This document shows positions 48,001-60,022 of a DNA stretch of 64,000 bases, in pieces. This DNA comes from Liolophura sinensis. Taxonomy: Eukaryota > Mollusca > Polyplacophora > Chitonida > Chitonidae. Under the pieces are notes generated by a model that was not told the DNA's origin, did no database searches, and saw only the letters and a list, made by a program, of their open reading frames with translations. The first letter of the stretch is position 1. Each line of letters starts with the position of its first letter. Where the stretch lies: NCBI RefSeq assembly GCF_032854445.1, contig NC_088301.1:25776402-25840401 (forward strand). Direction: 5' to 3'. Made by a program: the position numbers and the translations under genes.

Positions 48001-51000
48001 AGACCCGTTATTATTGAATCTGGTAAACGAGAGAAGAGAAAAGTAGAGAGGCTTGAAATGACTGGCGCTATCACACCTAATTTACAAAAGAAAAAAGTGG
48101 AAGTACCGGAGGGAACAGGCATGAAATTGGGCGATTGTCCTCGAAGTAAGTCTCATGCTGGCTTCCTCTCCGGCCATACATGGGAAGGTCTGGCAGCAAC
48201 CTGCAGATGGTCATAGGTTTCCCCTGGCTTCCACCCACCATGATGCTGGCTGCTGTGCTATAAGTGAAATATTCTTGAGTACGGCATAAAACACCAATCA
48301 AATAAATAAATAATAAATAAATAAATCGAAGCAAGTCCTAAACTTTCTCTGGTGAAAGATGCCATCTTGGTATATGGGGAAGTAACCTAATTCCTCAAGC
48401 TTTTCTCACGTGAAAGAGCAAATTTCAAAGCAGTTTATGCACATCTATAATTTGATTTTGGAGACAAAACCACATTGGTTGGATTGGCCAATTTCAGGCC
48501 TTCACAAAAAGTATAATTTTATCAGTCTACACGAAAATAATGTCTTCAGAATATGTCTATATAAACACCTTGCAAACATGTGAAAGGGTTGAAGAATTAC
48601 AATACATATGAAGGCTATAAGGGCATACATTTGAGGCCAGTTTCATTACGTTTGCCTTTTGCCGGCAGTAATCATGTCATCGACGGGTACACATGTGGAA
48701 ATTTCCAGCCGTTTGTTTGTAAGTTGTTTTGTACCTAGATAAAACCAATCTGTACGATGATAATTTTATCTCGAGGAACTTGATCAACACTGAATTAAGT
48801 ATTCATGTTTACAAAATATGGGCGAAAGTGGACAGAGAATCTTTTGAAATTACACCAAAATCACCTGGATATTTGTAGCTGCAGCAGTGTCCTGATAAGG
48901 GGTGTAATTTACACCTGTAAAAAAGCCCAATACCCATATAACTAAAAAAATAGAAGCAACAAGTACGCCTAGAAAAATTAAGATAGGCATGAGTTTCATA
49001 AAGCACATCTACATGTTATTTCATGTTGATAGGCAGAATCACGTGCGAGGTGAATATGGGAGATAAGTCTGTATGGGTAAAATAGTGCCAGGTCTAATAC
49101 TTCCCGTTTGACTTGTACATTATCTGACCATAGACATCCATTAATTGTCCATAACCAACAATGTCATAGTAGTAAGCAGCACTATAGCTCAGTCCCAAAC
49201 ATTCCGTGGCTAGTAAGCTTTGTTGCATATCGTCATAGTTTGAAACATTACATATTCAAATGTTTATTAACATGTAACACAAGGTTAGCTCTACAATTTG
49301 TCCAAAGAAGAAGAAAAAAAGAACAGAAAAAACATTTTATTCAGGACCCATTAAATTTTCCTAGGACTTTCCCACTTAATGGGGATCAAAATCATGAGGA
49401 CAATGCTGATAAAGAATAGACTGACAGGTTTCTCTGATTAGACAGTACTCCTAAGATATAAGCCAGTACTCCTCTTCTAAAATTTGGAGAAGTACTGTGC
49501 TGCCACAAACCACCTTAATGCTGGCTGACGTAGTATAAGTGAAATATTCTGGAGTACAGCGTAAAACACCAATTAAATAAATAAATACTGCCACAAAAAT
49601 ATATTTGTCTGGAGCACTGCTGTGCTATGGCAAACACATGTTTGTAGGCATCGTTTTAATCATAGTTTTACATCTTCTACTTGTGTTTTGCAAGTGAGGA
49701 TTCACATGGGGTTAAATTCTGTTATACCTTTGCTATGTGCACCTGTTGTACATGTACTAAATTCATTCTGATTAAAACTGAGGGAAACATGAACTGCTAG
49801 TGGTCGGAACATAAACCGATTGCTCATTGAAGTGTGAACTTGTTTATGACATTCATGAAGTGTCAGTACGTAATTTTTCTGTATTTTCTTCCTTAGTTGA
49901 ACATCAGTTACAGAAGAGCAGAGGAGAAGATTTGAAAGTTTTACACAGAATTTTATTTGGGAGAGTTTCAACAGTAAGTTATAATGCTATGTGAGGAGAT
50001 GACCTTGACTGGGTGGTCACAGTGCATGTCTGTCAGTTGCTCAGACGCACAGTGTGTGGGGTCAGTCCTGGTCTGCAGCTCTCAGTTCATGGGGCTTCAG
50101 TCACCTTAAGCGGTTGACAGTGCTGGTGGGTGTAATTCCTACAAACACTTCCATTACTATGGTCTGTGTCACACAGGAAAAGTTTGTCAGCGACTTTACC
50201 CCAAGGCATTGCAGTTTCCTCAACCCATAAAACTGGCACTGGGGCCTCCGTGGCTCAGTCTGCAGCGTAATGACCCAGAAGCCTCTCACCAATGTGGTCG
50301 CTGTGAGTTCAAGTCTAGCTCATGCTGGCTTCCTCTCCAGCCGTACCGGGGAAGGTCTGCCAGATACCTGCGGGTGGTGGTGGGTTTCCCCTGGGCTTTG
50401 CCCGGTTTCCTCCCACCATAATGCTGGTCGCCGTCGTGTAAGTGAAATATTCTTGAGTACGGCGTAAAACACCAATCAAATAAATAAATCAATAAAACTG
50501 GCATGGTGTAATGGAGAAATCCTTCAGTATGGCTTCAAACAACAATCAAATAAATACATGAATACTACCTGGAAATTGTGAAAATGCTGTGGCAAAACTG
50601 AATTAAAATGTAATTAATTAATTGTCAGTGTTAAACTACTCAGAGGTTAAAAGGTCTTGATGAATATAGCCATCTATTGTTTGTAATATCTTCAGATTAA
50701 GTGAAAAATGGCTTTTGAACCATTCCACCACAAAGTTTTGGATGTGGATCACATTATGCCTGTTGTATTATTGCTATTTTGTTTTCAGCCAGGTATGGTG
50801 AAGAAAAACATTCGTCAGTTTTGTGGTTTTCCATTTTCAAAAGGAGATAAGGAACACGATAAGAAGATAGCCATATTGGTGAAGTAAGTGTTACTGTTGA
50901 ATTCCAAGCTTACATTTAGTTCCTTCAAAGAAACGTCTTTGTCCTTCACAGTATAGGCATGCAGATTAATTGTCAGAACCTTGTATAAATCACATACAAG

Positions 51001-54000
51001 GTTGAATAAATACCTGTAGAATAACAGTTAATTGATTACGGGGAGGGAGGGAGGATGTTGTTACCTGTAAGAAAGTACTCTTATGCTTAAAGTCAGCCAC
51101 TAAATCAGAATTAATTTATAAAGTAGTATTCCAGAAATGTTCCAAAAATATTTTAAAATTCTACACCGCTTGTCAACAAAATAAATAGCAAACAATCGTC
51201 GGTACCCAGCCACGTATTTGGTGACACCATTTTAGCTATCTAGGGCAACGTCACAAAACCTAGGAGCTCTCCCGTACCTTTGGTATTAAACAGTGTGACA
51301 CTGAGAAAATACAAACAAAAACGCCAGATAAACAACCAGAGAGTATCAGCTCTGTTCCGAGTTCAAAGGGCCGATGTTTCTTTTAGTTTGGCCCTCAGTC
51401 AGGGGCGATGTTCATTGATGCGTACTGTTTTAACAGTCCTGCTCGTCCTCGTCCTGCATGGGTGCAAGCATTAGGCCTAGCTGGCTGTACCGACATCTGG
51501 ATATTTACTGAACATGGCAGGACCTTCTGATATATAACGGATTCTTTTATTCAGATTAAGTTCCCACTACTGTTGTATGTGTTCTTAGTATAGGTGTTCA
51601 TATTTTTTTTTTCCCAGCTGTAACTGATAACCATGGATTGCCATAGAGTTAGAGGGCTAATCCTGAGTTCTACTTTTTATATGAAATGATTTGTGTTTAG
51701 TTAGTATTATCATAAAGTAGTTGGCATAAGGCATGTTTTGATATAGGACAGTCTTGATGTCATCTTCATGTTAAGGTATACAGCAAAACATTATTTTGAA
51801 CCAAATCCTATTTTGGCAGACCTTAAAGGTTACTAGACATCTCTGTCAATTCACATAGTGTTAAGTGTCACCATCTGAGCTGTTTGAACTGTCTTCGGAG
51901 TCATTGTGCTTGTTAGATTAATTGATTGGTTGTTGGCTCCTGCTTCTTTTAAAAGCATTTGGCATGAAGTTCGCTTCATATTCTAAACACTTACAACTAC
52001 GATGGGAGTCAAGGAATAGCGTTGCCAGTATGTGTTGTGTTCCCTGATTGGTTCGTCGCACTGTCGTTCAGCAAATCAGCACAAATGTTATATTATTGTA
52101 CAGTCTAGCAACGGGAACGACAGAAGGGAGCAGCAATATGTGTACACACAAATACAAGTAGGGCTAGCAGGAATTACTTCAGGAATTAACTAATTAAGAC
52201 CAGCATTTGTCAAACTATGAGTTGTCAGTAACGATAAGGGTACATTAAAATATTGATCGGTTGAAACTTTGTCCATTACACTCGGCGGTACAACCAAAAA
52301 CAGGTGTACATAAACCGCCAGCTGCAGCCTTTTTAAGGAGAGGCCTACGAATGGTGTTTGGGCACTTTGCACGGTAGTTTGTAAAATGCTTTTTTGGTGT
52401 TCTTCTTTCCTAGATTAAACATGCCAGTACTGAAATTTATCTGTGAGGTGATAGATGTAGAGAGAAGTGGGCATAAGGATGATGTAGTGAACAGAATCAT
52501 GGATTTCCTTCTCCACCCTAAGAGTTCTGGCAAGGAAGTACCTGTCCCGAAAAAGAGAAGTAAGTCCTCATATTCATTACTGACTTATCGAAAAATTCCA
52601 TTTATGTGCAGAATTGTTCGTTTTTGTTTTTCTGTACCTTTCTTACCGATTTTTTCTAACTGGAACTATTTTAGGGGATGTTTCTGCGAAATATTGAAAC
52701 ATTTGGACATTATACCCAGGTACATTGTGATTTGTGAAACAAAAAGAATGAATTTTGAGGTTGGTAAAAAGTAAAACAAGATCTTGACTTGTGGAAAGAC
52801 AAAGTTGAATATTTCATCACGACAAGGTGGGTGGTTCACCCTAGACACTTGGGCATCCTCCGCTGATCATATAAGTGAAAATGGCATAGAACAACAATTC
52901 ATCCACTACTCTGCCTGGTTTTCTGCACTCGGTGCAGCTATGCATTTTATAACATTTATTCATTAATTTTTGCATGTAACAGAGAGTTCAGGGAAAGCCG
53001 ATAATAAGAAGGGCGTGAAACGGAAGCGAAAGAGTTCTGGTAAAAAAGGGAAGGCAGCAGAGAAAAAGGCAGAAGTGGAGTTGTCCGACTCTGAGCTTGA
53101 CCTGAGCCCAGATGAGGAAGAGGAAGGGTCAGAGCCGGATGAGAAAGGCGATGCTCCTGCTAAAGACGATGAAGAAGCAAGCGAGGAGAGTGAGGAAGAG
53201 GAAGAGGTAGGGGCAAGACTGAAAAGATTTTGTTTGTAGTAAGCTATTACATGTTTATACTGTCGAGTCAAGACTTTATGTATCATGCAAGAAAGACGGA
53301 AAGTATGGCGTTAGTGTGAATGAGGTAGTAAGTGTTAAGGCAGAAACATACACACCAGGTGTATCAATTTTTGTACCAGACAAAGTGACACCAGGACTGT
53401 GTGATCAGAAACAAATCTTAGTAGTATATTTTAACTAGAAGTTTGAAGAGGAGTAAACTTACCATTTATTTCGTTGGGAGGGGGCCAATTTACATTTTCA
53501 TCACCTGGATTTGTTTTGAAATACTGTGGCTAATTCTGCAGATGAGTTTTTCAAAAAAATATGTGCAGAACCTCAAAGACTGAAACTTGTTAAGGAAAAT
53601 GGGACATATTACAGGCGTTTAAATAGTACTATGTTTGCAAGTATTTGGAAAGTTTGGCCTGAAATGTAACCTTTTGGCATCAAAAACAGAGAAATTGAAA
53701 AATGGTCAATGCATTTGTTATACTCATCTTCTGAAGGCTCCCAAGAAGAAGAAACAGAAGACAGAGAAGAGGCCCAAAAAAGAGAAGGTGGTCAAAGAGA
53801 CAAAGAAAGAGAAACCAGAAAAGAAAGTGAAAGAAAAAGTGGAGAAGAAAGTCAAAGAGAAGCCTGAAAAGAAAGTCAAGGAGAAAGTTGAAAAGAAGGA
53901 GAAAAAGGCAGCATCACCGAAGAAACCTAAGGTTTCGAAAGGTTGGTCAGATGCATTTATCTTTGTGAAAAGTGTGCTTTTTGTTTATGTATTATTTATT

Positions 54001-57000
54001 TATTTATTTATTTGGTGTTTTACGCTGTACGACCAAAGAGTGTGCTTCTTGTGATGTGAAGATAGGCAAGAGAAAGTTCACTTTGGGTTTACCCCTCGTT
54101 TTATTAATTCTTTTATTGCACATTTTCAGCTAGAAAACTGAGCTGTCTTGTACCAGATGGTGGTTATTTTGGTTTATTTATTAATTCTTAACTTTTTTCA
54201 TCTGTGTATTGTTGGTCTGGTTTAAAGGTGGAATAAACCGCGCCATAGGCCACTTGAAAACTTTGTTAGTTTAGCAGGACTAGCAGTAGCTGGAATCGAA
54301 TCTGTGACCTCAGTTAGCAGAGGTGGATCAGCTTCATCTAGAGCAGAATGGTTACTGTGAAGTTGACTGTCTTTCCTGCGTTCTTGCGCGAGGATACATG
54401 TGCTTAGTACAGATCCTGCTTTCACTTTGTTTTGCAGTAGACGTGGAAGATGACAGTTCAGAAGACGATGAACCTTTGTCAAAGAAACAGTCAAGTGAGC
54501 CTCCATCAGTAAGTACACATACTGATTTGATCAGTTAAAGGGAGAAAAATCACTGGTTAACTAACAGCATACATCTGTAGGATGAGATCTGAACTGAAAT
54601 ATGAGTAGCCGAATGGAATGTAATAGAGTCAGTGTTCTGGAGCTGATGACTTCCGGGACAACTTTCTGTTTTTGATAACCAGATGTCTGAAGTTTCATAT
54701 TATGAATTTTTTTCTTGATATTGGAGAAGTTGTTTAAAAGAATATGGAAAGTTACAATTGCTTAAATTATCTTAAGAGAAACATGATTCAGGTATTAGTC
54801 TATGGACATTTTTTTTGGTGTGTATTTAGTTTTTTTTTTTTTTCCTTCTGTATCAGCCATGACAATGTCAATATGATTTATTGTAACTTTGTATTGAAGG
54901 ACAAGACAGCACCTGGCTAAAACATATTTCAATCAGAAGTAGGATTCTTACTGAATCAACAGCGCAAGCAGTGAAAGAAATATCCGTCCAGTATGTCCAA
55001 TTTCCAGGAAAGCTGTTTATGACTTGGACCTTCATCGCCAAAGTCCACAACTTTTATCTGCTATAGGCTATTGCTTTGACGATAATAGGAAAATAACTTT
55101 GATGTAAGAGAGCTAGAGCAAACGTGACGTCACCTTGCTGTCAATAATGGAAACTCGCTGAAGCTGTGTCAAGACGAAGTTTCACTAAACTTTTCTGGGT
55201 TGAAAAAAATCTTAAAAAATGTTTAATGCAGGTTTAAGATACTTTGAATGCTAGTCTTTCAGTTGACATAACATTAGTCAGGTGCTGTCTTTAACTTTAA
55301 ACAAAAGCAATATGCTTTCTTTGTACAGGATGAGGACGTGAAGGAGTGTATCAAGAAAATTTTGGAAGGAGCAAACCTTGAAGAGGTTACAATGAAAACT
55401 GTTTTAAAGCAGGTAAAGTTTTAACTCTGTTTGACATTGTCGTGCACATTTGCCCTGCAATAATGATGTGGTTTTTGCCTCCTGAAAAGTAGGAGGCCTG
55501 TGTTCAATCGCAAAGCAGGTTATAACTTTAAGCCCATTTGTTTCTTAACGTGTGTGAGAATTGTGAGTTCGTAGGCAAGAATCAGTCAAGGATAGCCTCT
55601 CACCAAATATACCAAAACCAGAAGCCTTGTAAATCAATAGTATGACTTCACTTTCAAAGCTGCTCCACCTCTCTAACTGGCACAGAGAGAACTTGTACAG
55701 ACCTTTGAACCATATACAAACTATGGGACATTTTTTGCTTGGTTTTAAGCAGGAGGTATAGAACAAACCATGGTCAGTGTAAGAGTTATGTCGGGTGTCT
55801 TTGGTGTGGTCTTTCATTGAGGCAACACTTCAGATCTGTCGGTGCGGAATGTCCTGTGAAATGCCAAGGAAACAAAAGAATACACACACAGCTGACTTTT
55901 TCAAAAGATTGAATTGAAAGACTAGAATTTGTTTTGTGTTAATCACCATGACATTTCAAACTGATCAACATCACTGTAAGGCAGTGTCCAGTTAGTCTTA
56001 TATCTGTGTGTTGTTGCAGGTGCTTCGGGCACCAAGTCTGAGATAGCGAAGCCATATTAGACTCCAGTCAAAATGTCAATCATTAAACTTTGTTTCTTTC
56101 TTTCTGTTATTTTAGATAACAATTACTTAACCAGAATTTATGCAGTAAAATAATCTTGTTACTTAAATAACAATTTTAAAGTGATTTGAAATTTTGACCT
56201 AATTTTTGTCTAAGATCGCTTCATGATACCGGCAGGGAGGGAAGCAAATCTGGTAACCCATGAGAAGTGAAAATAGGTTTTACAATACCAGTAGTGAACA
56301 AAAGTAACAATAAACCTTCTGTACATTATGACACTAGGAACCCTTCTGGTTTGGCTGTTTTTACAAATCAGGATCTTCCCGGTTTCCTCCCACCATATTT
56401 GCTGGGCGCTGTCGTATAAGTGAAATATTCTTGAGTAAGGCATAAAACACCAGTCAGATAAATACATAAATAAATAAAACAAATCAGGAGTTTGTCAGGG
56501 ACCTGCAAGAAGGTGGTGGTTTATTTCTTTATACTGCCTGAAGAAGAGATTTCAGCAGAAAGCTTGTCATTGGGTCATCATGTGCATCAGATGTTGTTCA
56601 TCACCAAGATTTAAGTCCCTTTTGAAGCGTGTAAGCCCGAATTTATGTATGAGCATCTTTTTATATATAAATGTGTCCGGTGTTAAAAAACAGGAAGGGA
56701 AACTGTTTGTTTTGTTTTTTTCAGTAATTATGGTTTGTTTTACCTTCATTGGTTTCTGTATTAATTAAAAGTATAAACTTTCTGTTCACAGGTGTACGAA
56801 ACCTATCCAGATTTTGACTTGTCAGATAGAAAAACATTCATTAAAAACACCGTCAAACAGGTAAGTTATTGTTCATTGTACAAAACTTTTTTTTTTCTTT
56901 TTTTTTGTCTCATTCAATCAGCCAATGAGATTACAGATCCTGTTCTCTCTGGTGTGGCTGTTCCTGCAAGTTGGAAAATTTGTCATATACCTTGGCAAGA

Positions 57001-57268
57001 GGTGATGGTTCCCTCTGGTATCTCATGCTCATAAACCAAACAGGCGTCCTATTAAAAGTGAAAAATTCAAGTTTTGTTGGAATATGGTTAATCAAAAAAT
57101 AAAAATCAATTGCAATGAAATAGTATATGAGGTATTAAAGTTTTGTTCCATTCAGAGGTTGTTGAAATGTGAATCTTGGACTTCGTGAAGCACCTGATTA
57201 AAACTCTGAAAAATTCAGAGAACTTGCTTCACTATTGCTGTTTTTGTCTGTTCCAGTTGATTTCATGA
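45089..57268 (+). CDS. DEK: DEK chromatin-associated protein
   Basis: A nuclear DNA- and histone-binding protein that shapes chromatin and binds bent or cruciform DNA. Coding exons: 45,089-45,130; 47,298-47,532; 47,987-48,145; 49,897-49,973; 50,789-50,883; 52,414-52,559; 52,983-53,206; 53,737-53,941; 54,438-54,508; 55,329-55,412; 56,792-56,860; 57,257-57,268. All are in frame: 472 aa (human 375). The order is an acidic N-terminus (about 15-92); a basic GKREKRKVERL block matching human; IRQFCGFPFSKG; the SAP/SAF-box (about 203-238, FICEVIDVERSG); an acidic and lysine-rich linker; and the DEK C-terminal domain (419-472) ending FIKNTVKQLIS. The last coding exon has only 12 bases (LIS and stop), as expected from human ELIS. 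The extra length comes from the N-terminus and a K/E repeat in exon 8. Introns hold several SINEs; one abuts the exon 3 donor. Confidence 0.94.
46365..46406. repeat. Short perfect hairpin in DEK intron 1
   Basis: GGCTGTGATC and GATCACAGCC form a 10-bp stem with a 22-base loop. Isolated; no associated element was found. Confidence 0.5.
46569..46824 (+). mobile_element. SINE-A, full length with 9-bp target duplication
   Basis: AAATCAAAA flanks the copy (46,560-46,568 and 46,825-46,833). The head reads GGCTCTGTGGCTCAGTTGG. It lacks the GCGCGCTAGC insert of other heads. Confidence 0.93.
48153..48325 (+). mobile_element. SINE-A inserted at the DEK exon 3 splice donor
   Basis: This 5'-truncated copy starts at TCATGCTGGCTTCCTC, seven bases after exon 3 ends. 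The flanks are TCGAAGTAAGTC (48,141-48,152) and TCGAAGCAAGTC (48,326-48,337), a 12-bp target duplication with one difference. The duplicated sequence contains the end of the exon and the splice donor, so the insertion copied the donor. Confidence 0.92.
48388..48599 (+). mobile_element. TA-flanked MITE, copy 4 (best ends)
   Basis: TA-ATTCCTCAAGCTTTTCTCAC at the left is mirrored by CATGTGAAAGGGTTGAAGAAT-TA at the right. The 210-bp size, TA duplication and terminal inverted repeats of about 22 bp suggest a Tc1/mariner-type non-autonomous element. Confidence 0.75.
49510..49587 (+). mobile_element. SINE-A 3' end only, with 10-bp target duplication
   Basis: CTGCCACAAA flanks this very short copy (49,500-49,509 and 49,588-49,597). 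It contains only the 3' core and tail, as expected from early stop of reverse transcription. Confidence 0.9.
50000..50215 (+). repeat. Eroded tRNA-derived repeat
   Basis: GGGTGGTCACAGTGCATGTC resembles box A and GTGGGGTCAGTCCTGGTC resembles box B. It is followed by about 150 bases ending with AGTTTGTCAGCGACTTTACC. It may be an older SINE family; it lies directly before a young SINE-A. Confidence 0.4.
50239..50491 (+). mobile_element. SINE-A, full length with perfect 12-bp target duplication
   Basis: ATAAAACTGGCA flanks it exactly (50,227-50,238 and 50,492-50,503). Parts in order: tRNA-like head with box A (CCTCCGTGGCTCAG) and box B (GAGTTCAAGTCTAGC); a body with GGCTTCCTCTCCAGCCGTAC; a 3' core GTAAGTGAAATATTCTTGAG then TACGGCGTAAAACACCAATC; and an AAATAAATAAAT tail. 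No internal gene. A LINE partner must supply retrotransposition. Confidence 0.96.
53797..53926 (+). repeat. Lys/Glu-rich coding repeat in DEK exon 8
   Basis: A stretch of DEK exon 8 encodes alternating KPEKKVKEKVEKK and KVKEKPEKKVKEKVEKK blocks, an in-frame near-tandem repeat of about 16 codons. It expands the basic linker relative to vertebrate DEK as I remember it. Confidence 0.8.
53990..54036 (-). mobile_element. SINE-A 3'-end fragment
   Basis: TTTATTTATTTATTTGGTGT followed by TTTACGCTGTACGA is the tail and the outer part of the 3' core. It begins 49 bp after DEK exon 8. Confidence 0.7.
56020..56240. mobile_element. Diverged MITE related to 31,263-31,483
   Basis: It shares AATTTTAAAGTGATTTGAAATT-type interior sequence and imperfectly inverted ends around AGCGAAGCCATATTAGACT and TAAGATCGCTTC. 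More decayed than the RNF144A copy. Confidence 0.5.
56374..56478 (+). mobile_element. SINE-A, 5'-truncated, with 11-bp target duplication
   Basis: ACAAATCAGGA flanks the copy (56,363-56,373 and 56,479-56,489). It holds the end of the body, the 3' core and the tail. Confidence 0.92.
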
Positions 57269-58857
57269 AGTGTGGCAGCTGAAGTGTCCCCATCAGAACC
57301 CCCGTTTTTCTCATGGTCATGTGCTACAAGCCAGCACCAAGTTCTCCTGTTTGGTGGTTGGATTGTCTCCCCTTAATAGCACCAGCAGAATGGGATGAAA
57401 TCAACGCGCAGTTTTAAATCTTGTTAAGACATTTGTATAGAGTAGAGTTTTAAGCATATAGTCATCGATTGGGTCATAATATTATTGCATCGGCATCATT
57501 GTTTCATTTTTGTGGGACACTTGTCATGTTTTACCATTTCATCTTTCATATCGCGTCAAGTTTTATCACCACTTTTCTCTTGATTTGTTTTTAGGAACAT
57601 GTGGTTTGCTTGTGGAAAGCAAAGAAATGATAAAATTTTTGTACATAGGGCTCCTCTGCCTAGCTCGCATCACTTTTATGGTATTATTTACCAGAATAAT
57701 AATACTACCAGAATTGTATATTTATTGTTTTTATCACAAACAGCCTTGTCATTTATAAAGCAGTAAGAAGCACAGCCACCATTATTTTGTAACTTTGTAC
57801 ACGCTCTGAAATTCTTACAAATCGGATGAGAATGAAAGATCCTCCTCGTTCAACTTGTTTTCAAAGCAGGTTGTATTACTTGCTTTGATATCATTTCGCA
57901 CAAGTCAATCAGCCCCTCGCAAACATTGTGAAATAAAGGTCAGTAGTGCTTTCTGTTGCCAGGCGTCAAGACGAATTCATTGACTTTAGCTGCTGTTGTT
58001 TCCCTAGGACCTTGGCCAGTTTTGTTCAACTATAAAGCAAACTTGTCAGCAATGGATTTTCAGATTTGTTCATGTGGGCTGTACTCTGTAGCTGTTCTAA
58101 TTAATCGCAGGCCAAAGTAATAGTATCGGTGGCCGACGGAGACATTTTACAATTATTAAATCAAAGTTTTAAGCTTTTAAACAATTACTATTAACCTAAA
58201 ACATTAGGTTTTGCAACAATCAAGCTAGTCGAAATCATGACCTGGTTTAAGATTATCATATTAATTCTTCAAACAGGGGAGATAATTAGGGGCCATGCAT
58301 AAGAGTAAATAGTCTAACATGACCTATGTAAGGGTCAAATACAGCTATCTCCCCCCACAGATTATGTATTTAGTCTGTGGTTATGGACTTGTTAATGTAA
58401 TTCAGGCAAATAATTCAGTAAATTGTTAATCAGTCCAAAGTTGTGCACACTTTCTTTTTTTTTCCTGTGCAGTCTTGTGGTGAGATTGTACGCGTGGATT
58501 ATAGCACCATAAAGGAAGACACATTCTGTTTTTTTGTTTTTTTTTAAGTATGGCCTAGACTACCTTTTATGACCTGGGTCATTGAAACTGGTTGATCAAA
58601 TGTCGTCATTTGTCTATGATATTGCATAGGTTGACTCCCATTTTGAAAGCTCGTGAGTTTAAAAGGGTGAAAGTTGCATGTACAGTTACAACCTGCTTAT
58701 GACTTGTTACTTTAGTCACCGTATGGTGAATAAAATCAAACCAAACTAATATTTGTTTAACATTGTTTTATTCCTTTACTCATTAGGGAACATTTGTGTC
58801 TTAGTAAGTCTGATCCAAGGTGTGTAAAAACATTTTCTGCTGCAATTTATTAAGCGT
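57269..58857. other. DEK 3' UTR and downstream flank
   Basis: The DEK stop is at 57,266-57,268. AATAAA at 57,932-57,937 is a plausible polyadenylation signal, with another near 58,728. No other gene is recognised; open frames up to 82 codons have no known residues. Confidence 0.5.
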
Positions 58858-58925
58858 TTTCGGCCGCTGTCGTTTAAGTGAAATATTCTTGAATATGGCG
58901 TAAAACACCCATCAAATAAATAAAT
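58858..58925 (+). mobile_element. SINE-A 3'-end fragment
   Basis: The 3' core (GAAATATTCTTGAATATGGC) and the AAATAAATAAAT tail are kept. The tail runs directly into the end of a TA-flanked MITE. Confidence 0.85.
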
Positions 58926-59092
58926 CAACCTTTTCACATGTTTGTAAGGTGTTTATTCAAACATATTCTGATTATTCTTTATAGATTGAAATTGGCCAAC
59001 TCAAACCAATATAGTTTAGTCTCCAAAATCAAATTAAAAAATATGCATAAATTGCACTAAAAGTTGCTCTTTCATATGCAAAAGAAAGGTAG
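58926..59092 (-). mobile_element. TA-flanked MITE, copy 5 (partial)
   Basis: It starts at CAACCTTTTCACATGTTTGT, lacking the outermost TAATTC, and continues through the family interior (TTGCACTAAAAGTTGCTCTT). The abutting SINE probably inserted at or removed its end. Confidence 0.65.
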
Positions 59093-59162
59093 ATTACAAA
59101 TAGTGCCGTTTCAGTATAGTTGTGAATAGAGATTGGACAAATTTCTCTAAGGTGGGTTTAAT

Positions 59163-59440
59163 AGAGGAAGTTGTAACTTCCTCGCTTGGCGTTCAGCATG
59201 AAGGGGATAGTGCAACGACTGGTTGACCTGTATCAGTATAATGGCTTGGGCGGGGCGGCTTACTTGCCTTCGGTAAGTTGTCTCAGTGAAGCAGCACTAA
59301 ATAAAGGAGCGGTGGAAATCCGTCCTGCAACAAGGAGGCACATTACACGTACATGCACCCTAATGATTCCTTCGTCGTCATATGACTGAAAAATTGTTGA
59401 GTACAACGTTAAACCCCAAGCACTCACTCACTCACTCTAA
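59163..59440 (+). mobile_element. SINE-B, 5'-truncated
   Basis: The head is missing. The body (TGTATCAGTATAATGGC), the core (GACTGAAAAATTGTTGAGTA) and CGTTAAACCCCAAG plus an ACTC tail are well conserved. It gives the cleanest view of the SINE-B 3' end. Confidence 0.87.
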
Positions 59441-60022
59441 GGTGGGTAACGCTCCCCATCTGCTTCCATATTATGTCCAGCCCCAAGAGGTAGACAAATG
59501 TTTTCACATCTTGGGGGAAAAGTTGTCAAGAGGTTGATTGCTCATGATTAATTTGGGAAAGTTCATTCACTTGATTGAGGTTAAATGCCATAATCAAGAA
59601 TATTTCAAGAAAAGGAAACCAGAGTCAACCTTCTGCCTTTGGCAAATAACTGACATTGTTACAATATATACAGATGTGTGTGCAATTGGTGGAAGGTGAA
59701 AGATCTCTAACAAACTTGACGTAACACTGCCTTAAAGGTGAAGTTTAAAAACAAAGTAGGTATCAGCTGAAAGGCCATTAAAATTTGTATGTGAAATTTT
59801 TTTTTTTTCACAGAAAATATCTTCACCTTGTTTTCTTTGGTCCTTATGTAGACATTAAACGTCGAATTAGCATTCTTTCACTCCGACACATTACATGATT
59901 ACAGGTCGCAAGAATATTATGCAAGGCCAGAACATTAAAGCAAAAAAGTTGACACCTTTGACGACATACATTATGAATATAGGCTACAAAGAACACATTA
60001 CAATCCAAACATTTGTATTTAA

